Shown here: positions 1 to 8,268 of the stretch, one piece after another
Layout: every line of letters starts with the position of its first letter
Position numbering within the stretch: position 1 is the stretch's first letter
Source: Chitinophagaceae bacterium UBA3430
GTDB taxonomy: Bacteria; Bacteroidota; Bacteroidia; Chitinophagales; Chitinophagaceae
NCBI GenBank assembly: GCA_002378975.1
Contig: DFST01000007.1
Span: forward strand, 1 to 11,215
DNA length: 11,215 nt
Direction of reading: 5' to 3'
Position numbers and translations under genes: made by a program
The notes under the pieces: generated by a model
What the model was told of the DNA's origin: nothing
The model's input: the letters and a program-made list of their open reading frames with translations, nothing else
The model's database searches: none

Positions 1-2270
1 TTGTACGTAACGTTGAAACCAAAGTCCCAGTTCAGCTTTTTCGTCTTAACCAGGTTGGTGTTGATCTGCAATTCCACCCCGCGGTTGGTCATGTCACCAA
101 CGTTGGTGTAGATGCGGTTGGTAAAGTTGGTACCGGCTGGCACATCAATGAAGCTGAGCAGATCACGCGTGTCCTTGAAATAATAATCCAAGCTACCCGT
201 AACGCGACCATTGCCAATGCCGAAATCGATACCGGCATTATAGGTAGTGGTGGTTTCCCATTTGATGTTGGCGTCATATCCAACCGGGCGTTGAACGGGA
301 TAGAAGGTATTTCCAAACTGATATTGGGCAGTCTGTGTACCCAAGGTATAATTGGCAATGTAGGCGTAGTCGTTTCCGATCTCTTGCTGACCAGTAGTAC
401 CATAACCCAAACGGAGTTTCAGGTTGGAGATGACTTTGCTGTTCTTTAGGAAAGACTCATCCGATACGTTCCAGGCAAAGGCAGCAGAAGGGAAAAGACC
501 CCAACGTTGGTCAGGACTGAAACGGGAAGATCCATCGCGACGAACCGTAGCGGTCAACAGGTATTTGCCTTTCACGGTGAGGTTGGTACGACCATAGAAA
601 GATACCAGTGTGTTCTGTACGTCGAAGGGGAACGGATCTGCCGGAGCGAACTCGGTACCATTGGCGCGGTAGTCCGCGTAGTTCGTAGCCTTGCGTTGGA
701 AATCCTGATAACCATAACCACCCATTACTTCGAGGCGACCAGAGATCGATTTGATGTCGCGGGTGTAGTTCAGGTAGAAATCCAGCAGTTTGTTCGTCTT
801 GGTGTTGTCGTACTGATTGTTAACACCGCCACGGATATAGGTCATAGCTGCAGAATCCGGAATGAAAACCGTTCCTTCTCCTTTGGCATAGTCCAAACCC
901 ACATTCAGGTTGGCGCGCAGACCCGGTACTTGCGGGATGCTATAATCCAATTGCAGGTTGGTGATGTACCGCATTACATTGCTCTTGTCTTCGCGGAGGT
1001 TCAACAAACCGAGCGGATTTTTTGGCGCCAGTCCGTCGGGCTGATTGTTGTTGGCCAACCACTCCCAGTATCCACCGAAACGATTATCATTCCGATTCAC
1101 GATTTGCGTTGGATCAAAGAATGCGGCTGCCCCAATCGCGCCTTCATTGGCGAACTTGTTCTTGGTGGCCGTAGTTTTTACGTTGAAATCAACTTTCAGA
1201 TTGTTGTTCAGGAATTTTGGATTCAGGTTGAGGCTGGTCGAAATCCGGTTCATGTTGCCGGTCTTCAACACACCATTCTGATTCAAGTATCCGACGGAGA
1301 AGCGGTAAGGCAAGTTGTTGATGCCACCGGTGAGGGCGATCGTATTGTCGCTCATGATCGCACCCTGATAGATGAGATCTTGCCAGTTGGTATTGGCCGC
1401 GCCCAACAATGTTTTTTGAGTAGCATTTCCTTTAGCATTCACCACCGTACGGAACTCATCGGCGCTCAGTACATCCACTTTATCGCCCACCACAGAATAA
1501 GAATTCTGGGTAGAGAAGCTCACTTTCAATTTGCCGGCTTTTCCTTTTTTAGTAGTGATGAGAATAACCCCATTGGTTGCACGGTTACCATAAATGGCGG
1601 TAGCCGAGGCGTCTTTCAATACGGTGAAGGTTTCAATGTCATTGGGGTTGATCATGTTCAACGGGTTGGACGAACCGGCGATGCCCCCTTGCTGATCAAA
1701 AGGAACTCCGTCGATGATGACCAGCGGATCGTTGCTACCCGACAGGGAAGAAGTACCGCGAACACGGATACGACCACCGGCACCGGGAGCTCCATTGGGC
1801 GCAGTAATCTGCACACCCGCTACTTTACCATTAATCAATTGCTCGGGCGAGGTCAGCGGACCTTTTGCAAAATCCTTCACACCCACCGTAGCCACCGCAC
1901 CGGTCAGGTCCTTTTTACGGGCACTGCCATAACCAATCAATACCACTTCACCGAGGTCGCCGGTAACGGCCGCCAAGGTAACCTGTACTTGATCCGCTCC
2001 TTCGATCGATACTACTTGCGTAGTATAACCAACCGAAGAGATAGTGAGGGATTTGTCCGTTGCACGGACCGTGAGTTTGAAAGAACCGGACGCATCGGTC
2101 TTAGCACCTACTTTCGAAGTAGTACCTGTTACCGAAGCACCAGACAATCCATTTCCGGAGCGAGAATCCAAGACCTTACCGGAGATTGTTCGGTCTTGGG
2201 CGAACACCCACTGTGCAGCAAATAAGCCCACGCACAACAGGCACGCCTGAAGCGATGATTTCAATGACAT
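1..2270 (-). CDS. SusC/RagA-family TonB-linked outer-membrane transporter (3' end outside window)
   Basis: TonB-dependent outer-membrane porin that, with a SusD-type lipoprotein, imports oligosaccharides; here 756 codons are visible and the C-terminal part of the barrel lies beyond base 1, the family usually being about 1000-1100 residues. The ATG at 2268-2270 begins a signal peptide ending near residue 25 (WVFAQ). Residues about 26-100 form a carboxypeptidase-regulatory-like beta-sandwich (ISGKVLDSRSGNGLSGASV). The SusC signature GEVVLIGYGSARKKDLTGAV follows at 107-126. The plug domain spans about 125-245 (PGAGGRIRVRGTSSL, PLVIIDGVPFD, DASATAIYGNRATNGVILIT), then the barrel. There is no STN/FecR-interaction domain, so anti-sigma control is unlikely. 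It lies downstream of a GH13 enzyme and a Nudix regulator on the same strand, 124 bp after the regulator, and has its own operator-like element (2313-2331). The substrate is inferred to be an alpha-glucan from the GH13 neighbour only. Confidence 0.96.
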   Translation of the reverse strand, partial: MSLKSSLQACLLCVGLFAAQWVFAQDRTISGKVLDSRSGNGLSGASVTGTTSKVGAKTDASGSFKLTVRATDKSLTISSVGYTTQVVSIEGADQVQVTLAAVTGDLGEVVLIGYGSARKKDLTGAVATVGVKDFAKGPLTSPEQLINGKVAGVQITAPNGAPGAGGRIRVRGTSSLSGSNDPLVIIDGVPFDQQGGIAGSSNPLNMINPNDIETFTVLKDASATAIYGNRATNGVILITTKKGKAGKLKVSFSTQNSYSVVGDKVDVLSADEFRTVVNAKGNATQKTLLGAANTNWQDLIYQGAIMSDNTIALTGGINNLPYRFSVGYLNQNGVLKTGNMNRISTSLNLNPKFLNNNLKVDFNVKTTATKNKFANEGAIGAAAFFDPTQIVNRNDNRFGGYWEWLANNNQPDGLAPKNPLGLLNLREDKSNVMRYITNLQLDYSIPQVPGLRANLNVGLDYAKGEGTVFIPDSAAMTYIRGGVNNQYDNTKTNKLLDFYLNYTRDIKSISGRLEVMGGYGYQDFQRKATNYADYRANGTEFAPADPFPFDVQNTLVSFYGRTNLTVKGKYLLTATVRRDGSSRFSPDQRWGLFPSAAFAWNVSDESFLKNSKVISNLKLRLGYGTTGQQEIGNDYAYIANYTLGTQTAQYQFGNTFYPVQRPVGYDANIKWETTTTYNAGIDFGIGNGRVTGSLDYYFKDTRDLLSFIDVPAGTNFTNRIYTNVGDMTNRGVELQINTNLVKTKKLNWDFGFNVTY

Positions 2271-2312
2271 AGCAATCGGTTTTGTTGTTTTTTTCAGTCA
2301 ATCCACAAAATC

Positions 2313-2331
2313 AATGTGTACTGACTACACA
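2313..2331. promoter_or_regulatory. Putative operator, copy 1, upstream of susC-like gene
   Basis: AATGTGTACTGACTACACA. Inside it TGTGTA and TACACA form a perfect 6-bp inverted repeat around a 5-bp centre (2315-2331). The same 19-bp element occurs upstream of the GH13 gene at 6017-6035 with 17 of 19 bases identical. It sits 43-61 bp upstream of the susC start codon. A TGATTTTG sequence on the minus strand (2306-2313), one mismatch from the Bacteroidota -7 consensus TAnnTTTG, lies directly at its promoter-proximal edge. Binding by the neighbouring Nudix regulator is inference. Confidence 0.55.
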
Positions 2332-2394
2332 ATATTAGCAGAAAAGATTGATTTCAAAAGCAAAAAAATAAGTGTCGGCTACATAAAATGCGCA

Positions 2395-3081
2395 TCATTT
2401 GGAAGCCGCTTTAACCGTATACAAGCGACCCGGACGGTGCACGACTGACTTTTCCATATCCCCCGTGTCCCGAAGCCAATGCTTGACGGCGATCTTTTTC
2501 CGAAAATTGCGGCGATCCAACGTTTCTCCCAGCACCGATTCATACAATTCCTGCAAGTCGCGTAGAGCAAATTTAACAGGCAACAGATTGAAAAGCAGTG
2601 GTTTATCAAATACCTGCTCGCTGAGTCTAAGCAAACAGGTATCCAGGATCTTACGGTGATCGAAGGCCATTTTTTTCAGGGTGCGCACAGGCTTCCAAGT
2701 CAATTCGTGTTCATTAACCTGCATCTTGTGGTTTTGAATGTCGATCAGGGAGTAATAGGCGATCGTGATTACCCGACCGGAAGGGTGTCGATCTCGTGTC
2801 CCAAAGGCATGGACCTGTTCCAGATAGACATTTTTCAGGCCGGTGCGCTCCTCCAACACACGATACGAGGCGTTGTCCAGATCCTCTTCCGGACGGACCA
2901 GATCGCCCAGCAGCGACCATTGCCCGGCAAATTCCTTCAAGTCCGACTTGATGACCAAGACCTGCAATTCTTTATTGGCATATCCCAAAATGACACAGTC
3001 GACCGAAAGTCCAATCTTGAAATAGGACTGATGGCTCTGCTTCTCTACGGCGGCAGACTTTAAGGAAGGGCTCGAGTTCAT
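2395..3081 (-). CDS. Nudix-fold/winged-helix transcriptional regulator (NrtR/AraR-like)
   Basis: 228-residue protein with an N-terminal Nudix-fold domain (about 20-140) and a C-terminal winged-helix DNA-binding domain (about 158-228) carrying the family-typical stretch LLPVKFALRDLQELYESVLG followed by LDRRNFRKKI. This architecture is that of NrtR and of the Bacteroidota arabinose regulator AraR, in which the Nudix fold is a ligand sensor. The Nudix box (60-82) is degenerate: the first Gly is Asp60, and two metal-binding Glu positions are Val75 and Arg79, while Glu66, Arg74, Glu78 and Gly81 remain. Hydrolase activity is therefore unlikely. I chose the ATG at 3079-3081, 11 bp after the GH13 stop; an in-frame start at 3153 would add 24 residues without family character and overlap the GH13 gene. 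Co-transcription with GH13 is likely. Its probable targets are the two 19-bp elements flanking it. The ligand cannot be read from the sequence; a sugar or sugar phosphate is inferred. Confidence 0.88.
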   Translation of the reverse strand: MNSSPSLKSAAVEKQSHQSYFKIGLSVDCVILGYANKELQVLVIKSDLKEFAGQWSLLGDLVRPEEDLDNASYRVLEERTGLKNVYLEQVHAFGTRDRHPSGRVITIAYYSLIDIQNHKMQVNEHELTWKPVRTLKKMAFDHRKILDTCLLRLSEQVFDKPLLFNLLPVKFALRDLQELYESVLGETLDRRNFRKKIAVKHWLRDTGDMEKSVVHRPGRLYTVKAASK

Positions 3082-3092
3082 AGCCCGGAAAA

Positions 3093-5972
3093 TTAACGAA
3101 TCCGTGCCAATCGAAGCGTTCGAATGCCCTCCGGTGATTGCAAACGAACCCAATACGTACCGGTCGGCAATCCCCGCATTGATTCCAGCAAGGAGATCCG
3201 GTGCGAACCAGCCGTGAAACGACGATCGACCAAACTACGCAAGACCACCCCGTTCCCATCGATCAGTTGTGCCTGCACCTGTCCGCCGCGTGGCATATTC
3301 AACTCCAACCAGGTCAAATCCGAACTGGGCTGCGGATAGAGACGTGCCGTATATCCAACCGAAGTAGTGGGTGCCGTAGGGGTAGCCGTGACGATCTGGC
3401 TAACCACGTTTCGATTCACATACACGCGGTACTCACCAGGTTGCAGCGTGATGGATTGTGCACTGCCCGTCGCCGAAAAGGTTTCACCGGTCAAATAATT
3501 ATACCAAGTACCAGCATTTTGGAAAGTAACGGAACCGGTCTGCTGCGCAACGTCGAAGTTTCCGATCACACAGATATTGGAGGTGTCGGTGGTAACCTGC
3601 AACCACTTGAAAGCGCCACCCAAACTACGTCCGATCCGATTGGACGTGAAATTATTCTTGAACCAAGGATGTACCCGTAACTTATTCAAAGCTCCAAATA
3701 CATCATAAATGCGCTGACGGTTTACGATCGATTGATAATCCCAGCGAATCGGCTTAATGGCGGTACGGCAGTTGGCGTTGACGGTACCATCGGGGCAATA
3801 ATTGATCGAATAATCATAGCCCAATTCGCCAAATTGCCAGAGCATCTTAGGGCCGGGCATCATGTAGAAGAAAGATCCGGTCAATTCAATTCTCCGCAGG
3901 GCCGTGTTTAGGTCCTTCACATTGTATGAACCCGATGCATTTCCAAACTGTAGATTTTTATACATGACCCGCTCTTCATCATGACTTTCCATGTATCCGA
4001 TCAGGTGTGGCTGACTCCATCCACGAACGGTGAATAGATTTCCTTCAAAATTGGAATTTGCAACAAAGCCCATGGCCGCCTCTTCATATTGGGAAACATT
4101 ATTCCCCCACAGCATCATGCCATAATTCGACAATTCGATCTCTTCACTATTATCAGCAAAATGCTCCAGGATCACATAGCTGCCGGGCGATTTGAGCTGA
4201 CAGGTATCGAAATAACGCTTCCAGATTGCGATGCGACTGGCGTCATACCCACTCCAAGTTCCTACGTTCGAACCCGAATTGGTTTGAGTAAAGCCTTTCG
4301 ACAAGTCAAAACGAAAACCATCGAGTTTGTACTCCTTCAGCCAATGTTCCACCACGCGACTCGTAAAATAACGAGTACGTAAGCTTTCGTGATTGAAGTC
4401 ATTGAACACATTGAATGGATGCCGGGCCGTTTCATTGAGCCAAGGATTGTTGGCCGCCGGCTGATTCAAAGCCGGGTTCCAATACAATGCAGCCAGGGGA
4501 TTGGCACCGGTCGTATGATTCAAGGCAATGTCCATGATCACCGCAATACCGTTAGCATGACAAGTATCGACAAATTCTTTTAACATGTTTTTGGTGCCGT
4601 AGTATTTATCGGGCGCCAGGAAATAACTCGGATTGTACCCCCAGCTCTCGTTGCCATCAAACTCATTGAATGGCATTAGCTCAATGGCATTCACCCCAAG
4701 ACGTTTGAAATAACGGATGGTATCACGCAGCGAACGCCAATCGTGGGCAGCTGTGAAATCACGCAACAGCATTTCATAGATGACCAAACTCTTCTTATCG
4801 GGACGATTGAAGTTGGGAACAGCCCAATTGTAGGCCGGGGAATTGATTTGGAACACGCTGACTAGACCCGTGGTCTGCCCATTTGGATAGGGCTTCGGAT
4901 TGGGATATGTTGATGCGGGAATAGACGCATCATTCCAGGGATCCAAGACCTTTTCTGCATACGGATCACCCACACGCAAAGAACCATCTACTAAATATTG
5001 AAATCCATATTCAGTGCCAGCGGTGAGTCCGCTAAGCCGGATCCACCAATAGTTGCCATCCGGCGTTTTGTTCATGACATAGTTGGTCTGCTCCTGCCAG
5101 TTGCTGCCCGGAAAATCACCGATCACCGATACGCGGTTTTTTCCCGGCGCATTCAACACCAGAACCACCGACGTGTTGCCTGATTCGTAATTGATGCCAT
5201 CCCGTACACCCGCTGGTAAGGCAGCCACGGTAGGTGCATTGGCGACAAAAAACCGCAGGGTATCCGTACGCGTGCTTCCGAATTTGGTCGCCTCGGCCAC
5301 CACAGTCTGCGCACCCGCGGTACTGAGCGTTGGGGTAGCCGAGATCGTTGCGGCGTTGTTCACGGTCTGGATGGCAGAACCATTTAAATACAACTTCATG
5401 TTGTCGGCCGTACCGTTGGCGATGGCCGTCAGCGAGATCGTTTCCCCCACTTGTTTGTTGATGGGCTCGGGTTGCGGGGTGTAAGTTGGCTGGAAAGGCG
5501 GATTGGTGAATCGAGTAGCAACGGTGTTTGTATAAATCGGAATATACATGTCGCTTCCGTCGGTGTTTCGCTGTACGGCACTTCCATTTCCACTGCGAAA
5601 CAGGATGGCAATTTTCAGGATCGTCTCGTTGGCGGGCACCCCATAATAAGTCCGGATATTGGTGATGTCAAACTTCCATTGATTGTTGCCCAGTGAAGTC
5701 GCCTGCAAGGATGGATTGGTCTGATTGAACGCCTGATTAAACTTCACGTATTTCCAATCGCCGGAGGTGGTGCTGAGATTCGTGATGACGCCGGTATGCA
5801 CATACACATCCGAAGCCGGCGTGTAATTGAATAACCCCAAATTACCCTTGGTGGCATCCATGGTGACGGAGATATTATCCGTAGCCAGCGGAAACGCTGG
5901 AGTCCAGGTCAAGGTCTGAGCCGACGCATTGATTACAATGAAAAAAAGCAGAGCAAGCAAGCTAGGACGCAT
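3093..5972 (-). CDS. Secreted GH13 alpha-amylase-family glycoside hydrolase with type IX sorting domain
   Basis: Extracellular or cell-surface enzyme of family GH13, acting on alpha-glucans such as starch or glycogen (family-level call; exact bond specificity not determinable). The 959-residue form starts at the ATG 5970-5972 with signal peptide MRPSLLALLFFIVINASAQ; a TTG eight codons upstream is less likely. Domains in order: beta-rich N-terminal module (about 20-148), Ig-like domain (about 150-245), CBM48/E-set-like domain (about 250-385), TIM barrel (about 393-765), C-terminal beta domain (about 766-854), and a type A type IX sorting domain (about 874-959, ending LPTGTYWVRLQSPEGIRTLR). All GH13 motifs are present: DIALNH (D481, H486), GFRFDLSKG with nucleophile D556, VILEHFAD with acid/base E603, and ESHDEERV with D665. 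MPFNEF followed by SWGYNP resembles pullulanase/branching-enzyme-type members. It is the first gene before the regulator and SusC, and an operator-like element lies in its promoter. Confidence 0.94.
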   Translation of the reverse strand: MRPSLLALLFFIVINASAQTLTWTPAFPLATDNISVTMDATKGNLGLFNYTPASDVYVHTGVITNLSTTSGDWKYVKFNQAFNQTNPSLQATSLGNNQWKFDITNIRTYYGVPANETILKIAILFRSGNGSAVQRNTDGSDMYIPIYTNTVATRFTNPPFQPTYTPQPEPINKQVGETISLTAIANGTADNMKLYLNGSAIQTVNNAATISATPTLSTAGAQTVVAEATKFGSTRTDTLRFFVANAPTVAALPAGVRDGINYESGNTSVVLVLNAPGKNRVSVIGDFPGSNWQEQTNYVMNKTPDGNYWWIRLSGLTAGTEYGFQYLVDGSLRVGDPYAEKVLDPWNDASIPASTYPNPKPYPNGQTTGLVSVFQINSPAYNWAVPNFNRPDKKSLVIYEMLLRDFTAAHDWRSLRDTIRYFKRLGVNAIELMPFNEFDGNESWGYNPSYFLAPDKYYGTKNMLKEFVDTCHANGIAVIMDIALNHTTGANPLAALYWNPALNQPAANNPWLNETARHPFNVFNDFNHESLRTRYFTSRVVEHWLKEYKLDGFRFDLSKGFTQTNSGSNVGTWSGYDASRIAIWKRYFDTCQLKSPGSYVILEHFADNSEEIELSNYGMMLWGNNVSQYEEAAMGFVANSNFEGNLFTVRGWSQPHLIGYMESHDEERVMYKNLQFGNASGSYNVKDLNTALRRIELTGSFFYMMPGPKMLWQFGELGYDYSINYCPDGTVNANCRTAIKPIRWDYQSIVNRQRIYDVFGALNKLRVHPWFKNNFTSNRIGRSLGGAFKWLQVTTDTSNICVIGNFDVAQQTGSVTFQNAGTWYNYLTGETFSATGSAQSITLQPGEYRVYVNRNVVSQIVTATPTAPTTSVGYTARLYPQPSSDLTWLELNMPRGGQVQAQLIDGNGVVLRSLVDRRFTAGSHRISLLESMRGLPTGTYWVRLQSPEGIRTLRLARIR

Positions 5973-6004
5973 GGCAAATCGTTTTATACGTTTCAAGTAT
6001 GAAC

Positions 6005-6012
6005 CAAAGCTA
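6005..6012 (-). promoter_or_regulatory. Putative -7 promoter element of the GH13 gene
   Basis: The minus strand reads TAGCTTTG, a full match to the Bacteroidota -7 consensus TAnnTTTG, ending 32 bp upstream of the chosen ATG. No TTG (-33) element is found 19-21 bp further upstream; that interval is instead occupied by the operator-like element. A regulator bound there could replace or block -33 contact. Confidence 0.4.
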
Positions 6013-6016
6013 TGAA

Positions 6017-6035
6017 AATATGTACTTACTACACA
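6017..6035. promoter_or_regulatory. Putative operator, copy 2, upstream of GH13 gene
   Basis: AATATGTACTTACTACACA, matching the copy before the susC-like gene at 17 of 19 positions. The inverted repeat here is TATGTA/TACACA, with one mismatched pair. It begins 4 bp upstream of the TAGCTTTG -7-like element, so a bound protein would overlap RNA polymerase. It lies in the divergent intergenic region, about 150 bp from the ligA start, so ligA control is less likely. Confidence 0.55.
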
Positions 6036-6183
6036 TTAGTTCCAAACAAACCAGAAAGACCAAAGAGACCGGGAAAAGCCGCGTAATGACAATGGACTTT
6101 TCGTCTAATCGTCACGCTGGTCTTTCTTGTCTTTCCCTATAGTATCTTTATCCGATCCATTCATTTGTTGAACGGGCTGAATC

Positions 6184-8268
6184 ATGACCGAACCCCTCAT
6201 TGAACAAACCCGCCTCTGGCTGTCCCGATCGGCTGAACAGAACATCAGTCCCGCTGAGATCGATCCACTTCGGACTGTATTGCGTTACCACGAGCACCGC
6301 TACTATGTACTCCACGATCCGCTGATCGCCGACTTCGAATACGATCAACTTTATAAAGAACTGGAGCGGCTGGAAAAACTCCATCCCGAACTCATCCGCC
6401 CCGATTCGCCCACCCAACGCGTAGCGCGGGAGCTGACCGCCGACTTCCCAACCGTCCGCCACCTCGTACCGATGCTCTCCCTCGAGAACTCGTACAACGC
6501 CGAGGACCTGCTCGATTTCGACCGAAAAGCACGCGAACTCACCGAACTACCCCAACTCGAATACTGCGTCGAACCCAAATTCGACGGCGGTAGCATATCC
6601 CTGATCTACGAAAACGATCGACTGACCCGAGGCGCTACCCGCGGCGATGGTGTGGAAGGCGATGATGTAACGCCGAATGTGCGACAGATCCGATCTCTTC
6701 CCCTCAGCGCCCCATTCAGCGAACAAGGCGTCCAACAAATCGAGATCCGCGGTGAGGTACTGTTGGACAAAGAACGATTCCGCCAATACAACGAATCGTT
6801 GATGGAAGAAGGTCAACCCCCACTGGCCAATCCCCGCAATGCCGCTTCCGGAACGCTACGCCTCAAAGACCCGAGCATCGTAGCCAAACGAAACCTCGAA
6901 GCCTTCGTCTATCACATCAGTTATTATACGCTGCAGCCCGGACAAGCCACCCCCCAAGCACTGAAAACACACGGGGGGTCGATCCAATTTCTTTGGGACC
7001 TCGGATTTCGCAGTCCGATGCGTGAGAAACGCGTATTCCAAGGCATTGAATCCGTCATCGAATACTGTCACGCTTTCGAAACCGAACGCGACAAACTTCC
7101 CTATGAAATCGATGGGATGGTGATCAAAGTAAACGACCTGGCCCTACAAGAACAAATGGGCATGACCTCTCACCATCCCCGCTGGGCCATCGCCTTCAAA
7201 TTCAAAGCCCGTCAAGCCACCACCAAATTGGTGGGTGTTGAATTTCAAGTGGGACGAACCGGAGCGGTTACCCCCGTAGCCAAACTGGAACCCGTAGCCA
7301 TCGGAGGCGTAACCGTCAGCAGCATCTCCATCCACAACGAAGAATACATCCGCGAAAAAGATCTGCGCCTCGGCGACCAAGTACTGATCGAGCGCGCAGG
7401 TGACGTGATCCCACAGATCGTCAAATCACTCACCGATGCACGCAACGGATCGGAAAAGTCCATCGTATTTCCTCGAAACTGTCCCATCTGCCAACACACG
7501 TTGCACAAAGAACCCGAAGAAGCCGTTTGGCGATGCGGCAATTGGGAATGCCCGGCACAAGCCGTCGAACGGATCATTCATTTCGTCAGCAAAGACGCAC
7601 TCGACATCCGTGGCTTTGGCGAAGCCAACATTCGAAAATTCTTTGAAAGCGGATTGCTGAAAGACATTCCCGGAATCTATCAACTCGATTACGAAAAAAT
7701 CGGCACGATGGAAGGGTTCGGGAAAAAATCCATCGAGAAGCTGCAACAATCCATCGACGCATCGAAATCGCAACCCTTGCATCGAATGCTATACGGACTT
7801 GGAATCCGTTTCGTCGGTGAAACCACCGCCAAGACCATCGCCCGAAACATCACGCAGTTGCTGGATCTGAAAGATAAATCGATCGAAGAACTGCAACAAT
7901 GGGAAGACATCGGACCCAAGGTGGGTGGCAGCATCCATCAATTTTTTCAGGACGCCGGCAACATCCGATTGATCGAACAATTAGAAGCACTCGGACTCAC
8001 CCTCAAGCAAGATGCCAAAACCAAAACGGAAGGCGGCTCACTCAGCGGAAAATCCTTTCTATTCACCGGCACCCTCCCCACCCTCAAGCGCAGCGAAGCC
8101 GAAGCGATGGCCGAAGCCAAAGGCGGACAAATACTCAGCGGCGTCAGTGCCAAACTGAATTACCTGGTAGTTGGTGAAGATGCCGGAAGCAAGTTGGAAA
8201 AAGCCAAAAAGATCAACACGATCACGATCCTCAGTGAAGCTGAATTTTTAGAACTGATCGGCAATTGA
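6184..8268 (+). CDS. ligA: NAD-dependent DNA ligase LigA
   Basis: Essential cytoplasmic enzyme that seals nicks in DNA during replication and repair, using NAD+ to adenylate an active-site lysine. The 694 residues match the full-length family. Domain Ia (about 25-80) carries the NMN-binding HEHRYYVLHDPLIADFEYD region. The adenylation domain has K132 in VEPKFDGGS as nucleophile, RGDGVEGDDVT (153-163) and EIDGMVIKVND (308-318). The OB fold follows (VGRTGAVTPVAKLEPV). A four-cysteine zinc site is C433, C436, C451, C456; helix-hairpin-helix repeats span about 465-600 (GFGEANIRKF, GLGIRFVGETTA, WEDIGPKVGGSI); a BRCT domain runs from about 617 to the end. The ATG at 6184 is preceded in frame by a stop at 6178-6180, so no upstream extension is possible. 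It is divergent from the GH13 gene and converges on asd with no spacer. Nothing odd in the catalytic residues. Confidence 0.98.
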   Translation: MTEPLIEQTRLWLSRSAEQNISPAEIDPLRTVLRYHEHRYYVLHDPLIADFEYDQLYKELERLEKLHPELIRPDSPTQRVARELTADFPTVRHLVPMLSLENSYNAEDLLDFDRKARELTELPQLEYCVEPKFDGGSISLIYENDRLTRGATRGDGVEGDDVTPNVRQIRSLPLSAPFSEQGVQQIEIRGEVLLDKERFRQYNESLMEEGQPPLANPRNAASGTLRLKDPSIVAKRNLEAFVYHISYYTLQPGQATPQALKTHGGSIQFLWDLGFRSPMREKRVFQGIESVIEYCHAFETERDKLPYEIDGMVIKVNDLALQEQMGMTSHHPRWAIAFKFKARQATTKLVGVEFQVGRTGAVTPVAKLEPVAIGGVTVSSISIHNEEYIREKDLRLGDQVLIERAGDVIPQIVKSLTDARNGSEKSIVFPRNCPICQHTLHKEPEEAVWRCGNWECPAQAVERIIHFVSKDALDIRGFGEANIRKFFESGLLKDIPGIYQLDYEKIGTMEGFGKKSIEKLQQSIDASKSQPLHRMLYGLGIRFVGETTAKTIARNITQLLDLKDKSIEELQQWEDIGPKVGGSIHQFFQDAGNIRLIEQLEALGLTLKQDAKTKTEGGSLSGKSFLFTGTLPTLKRSEAEAMAEAKGGQILSGVSAKLNYLVVGEDAGSKLEKAKKINTITILSEAEFLELIGN

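Noticed and set aside
507..2225. A 572-codon open frame on the plus strand, antisense to the susC-like gene
   Set aside because: The opposite strand is an unmistakable SusC protein over the same bases. The antisense translation shows no domain, signal peptide or family motif and is explained by codon bias of the real gene.
2360..2400. Possible terminator between the regulator and susC
   Set aside because: The only stem (AAATG/CATTT at 2386-2400) is five AT-rich pairs and lies far from the T run at 2362-2369, so it is not convincing; read-through into susC remains possible.
3082..3153. Upstream in-frame start extending the Nudix regulator by 24 residues
   Set aside because: It would overlap the type IX sorting tail of the GH13 gene by about 60 bp and adds residues without family character; the ATG at 3081 fits the 11-bp gap.
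5973..5996. TTG start that would add eight residues to the GH13 protein
   Set aside because: The ATG at 5970-5972 opens a standard signal peptide; the extension only lengthens the n-region and uses a rarer start codon. It cannot be fully excluded.
6130..6183. Candidate ligA promoter with TATCTTTA at 6143-6150
   Set aside because: It is one mismatch from TAnnTTTG, but no TTG lies 19-21 bp upstream (the nearest gives about 13 bp), so I do not call it.
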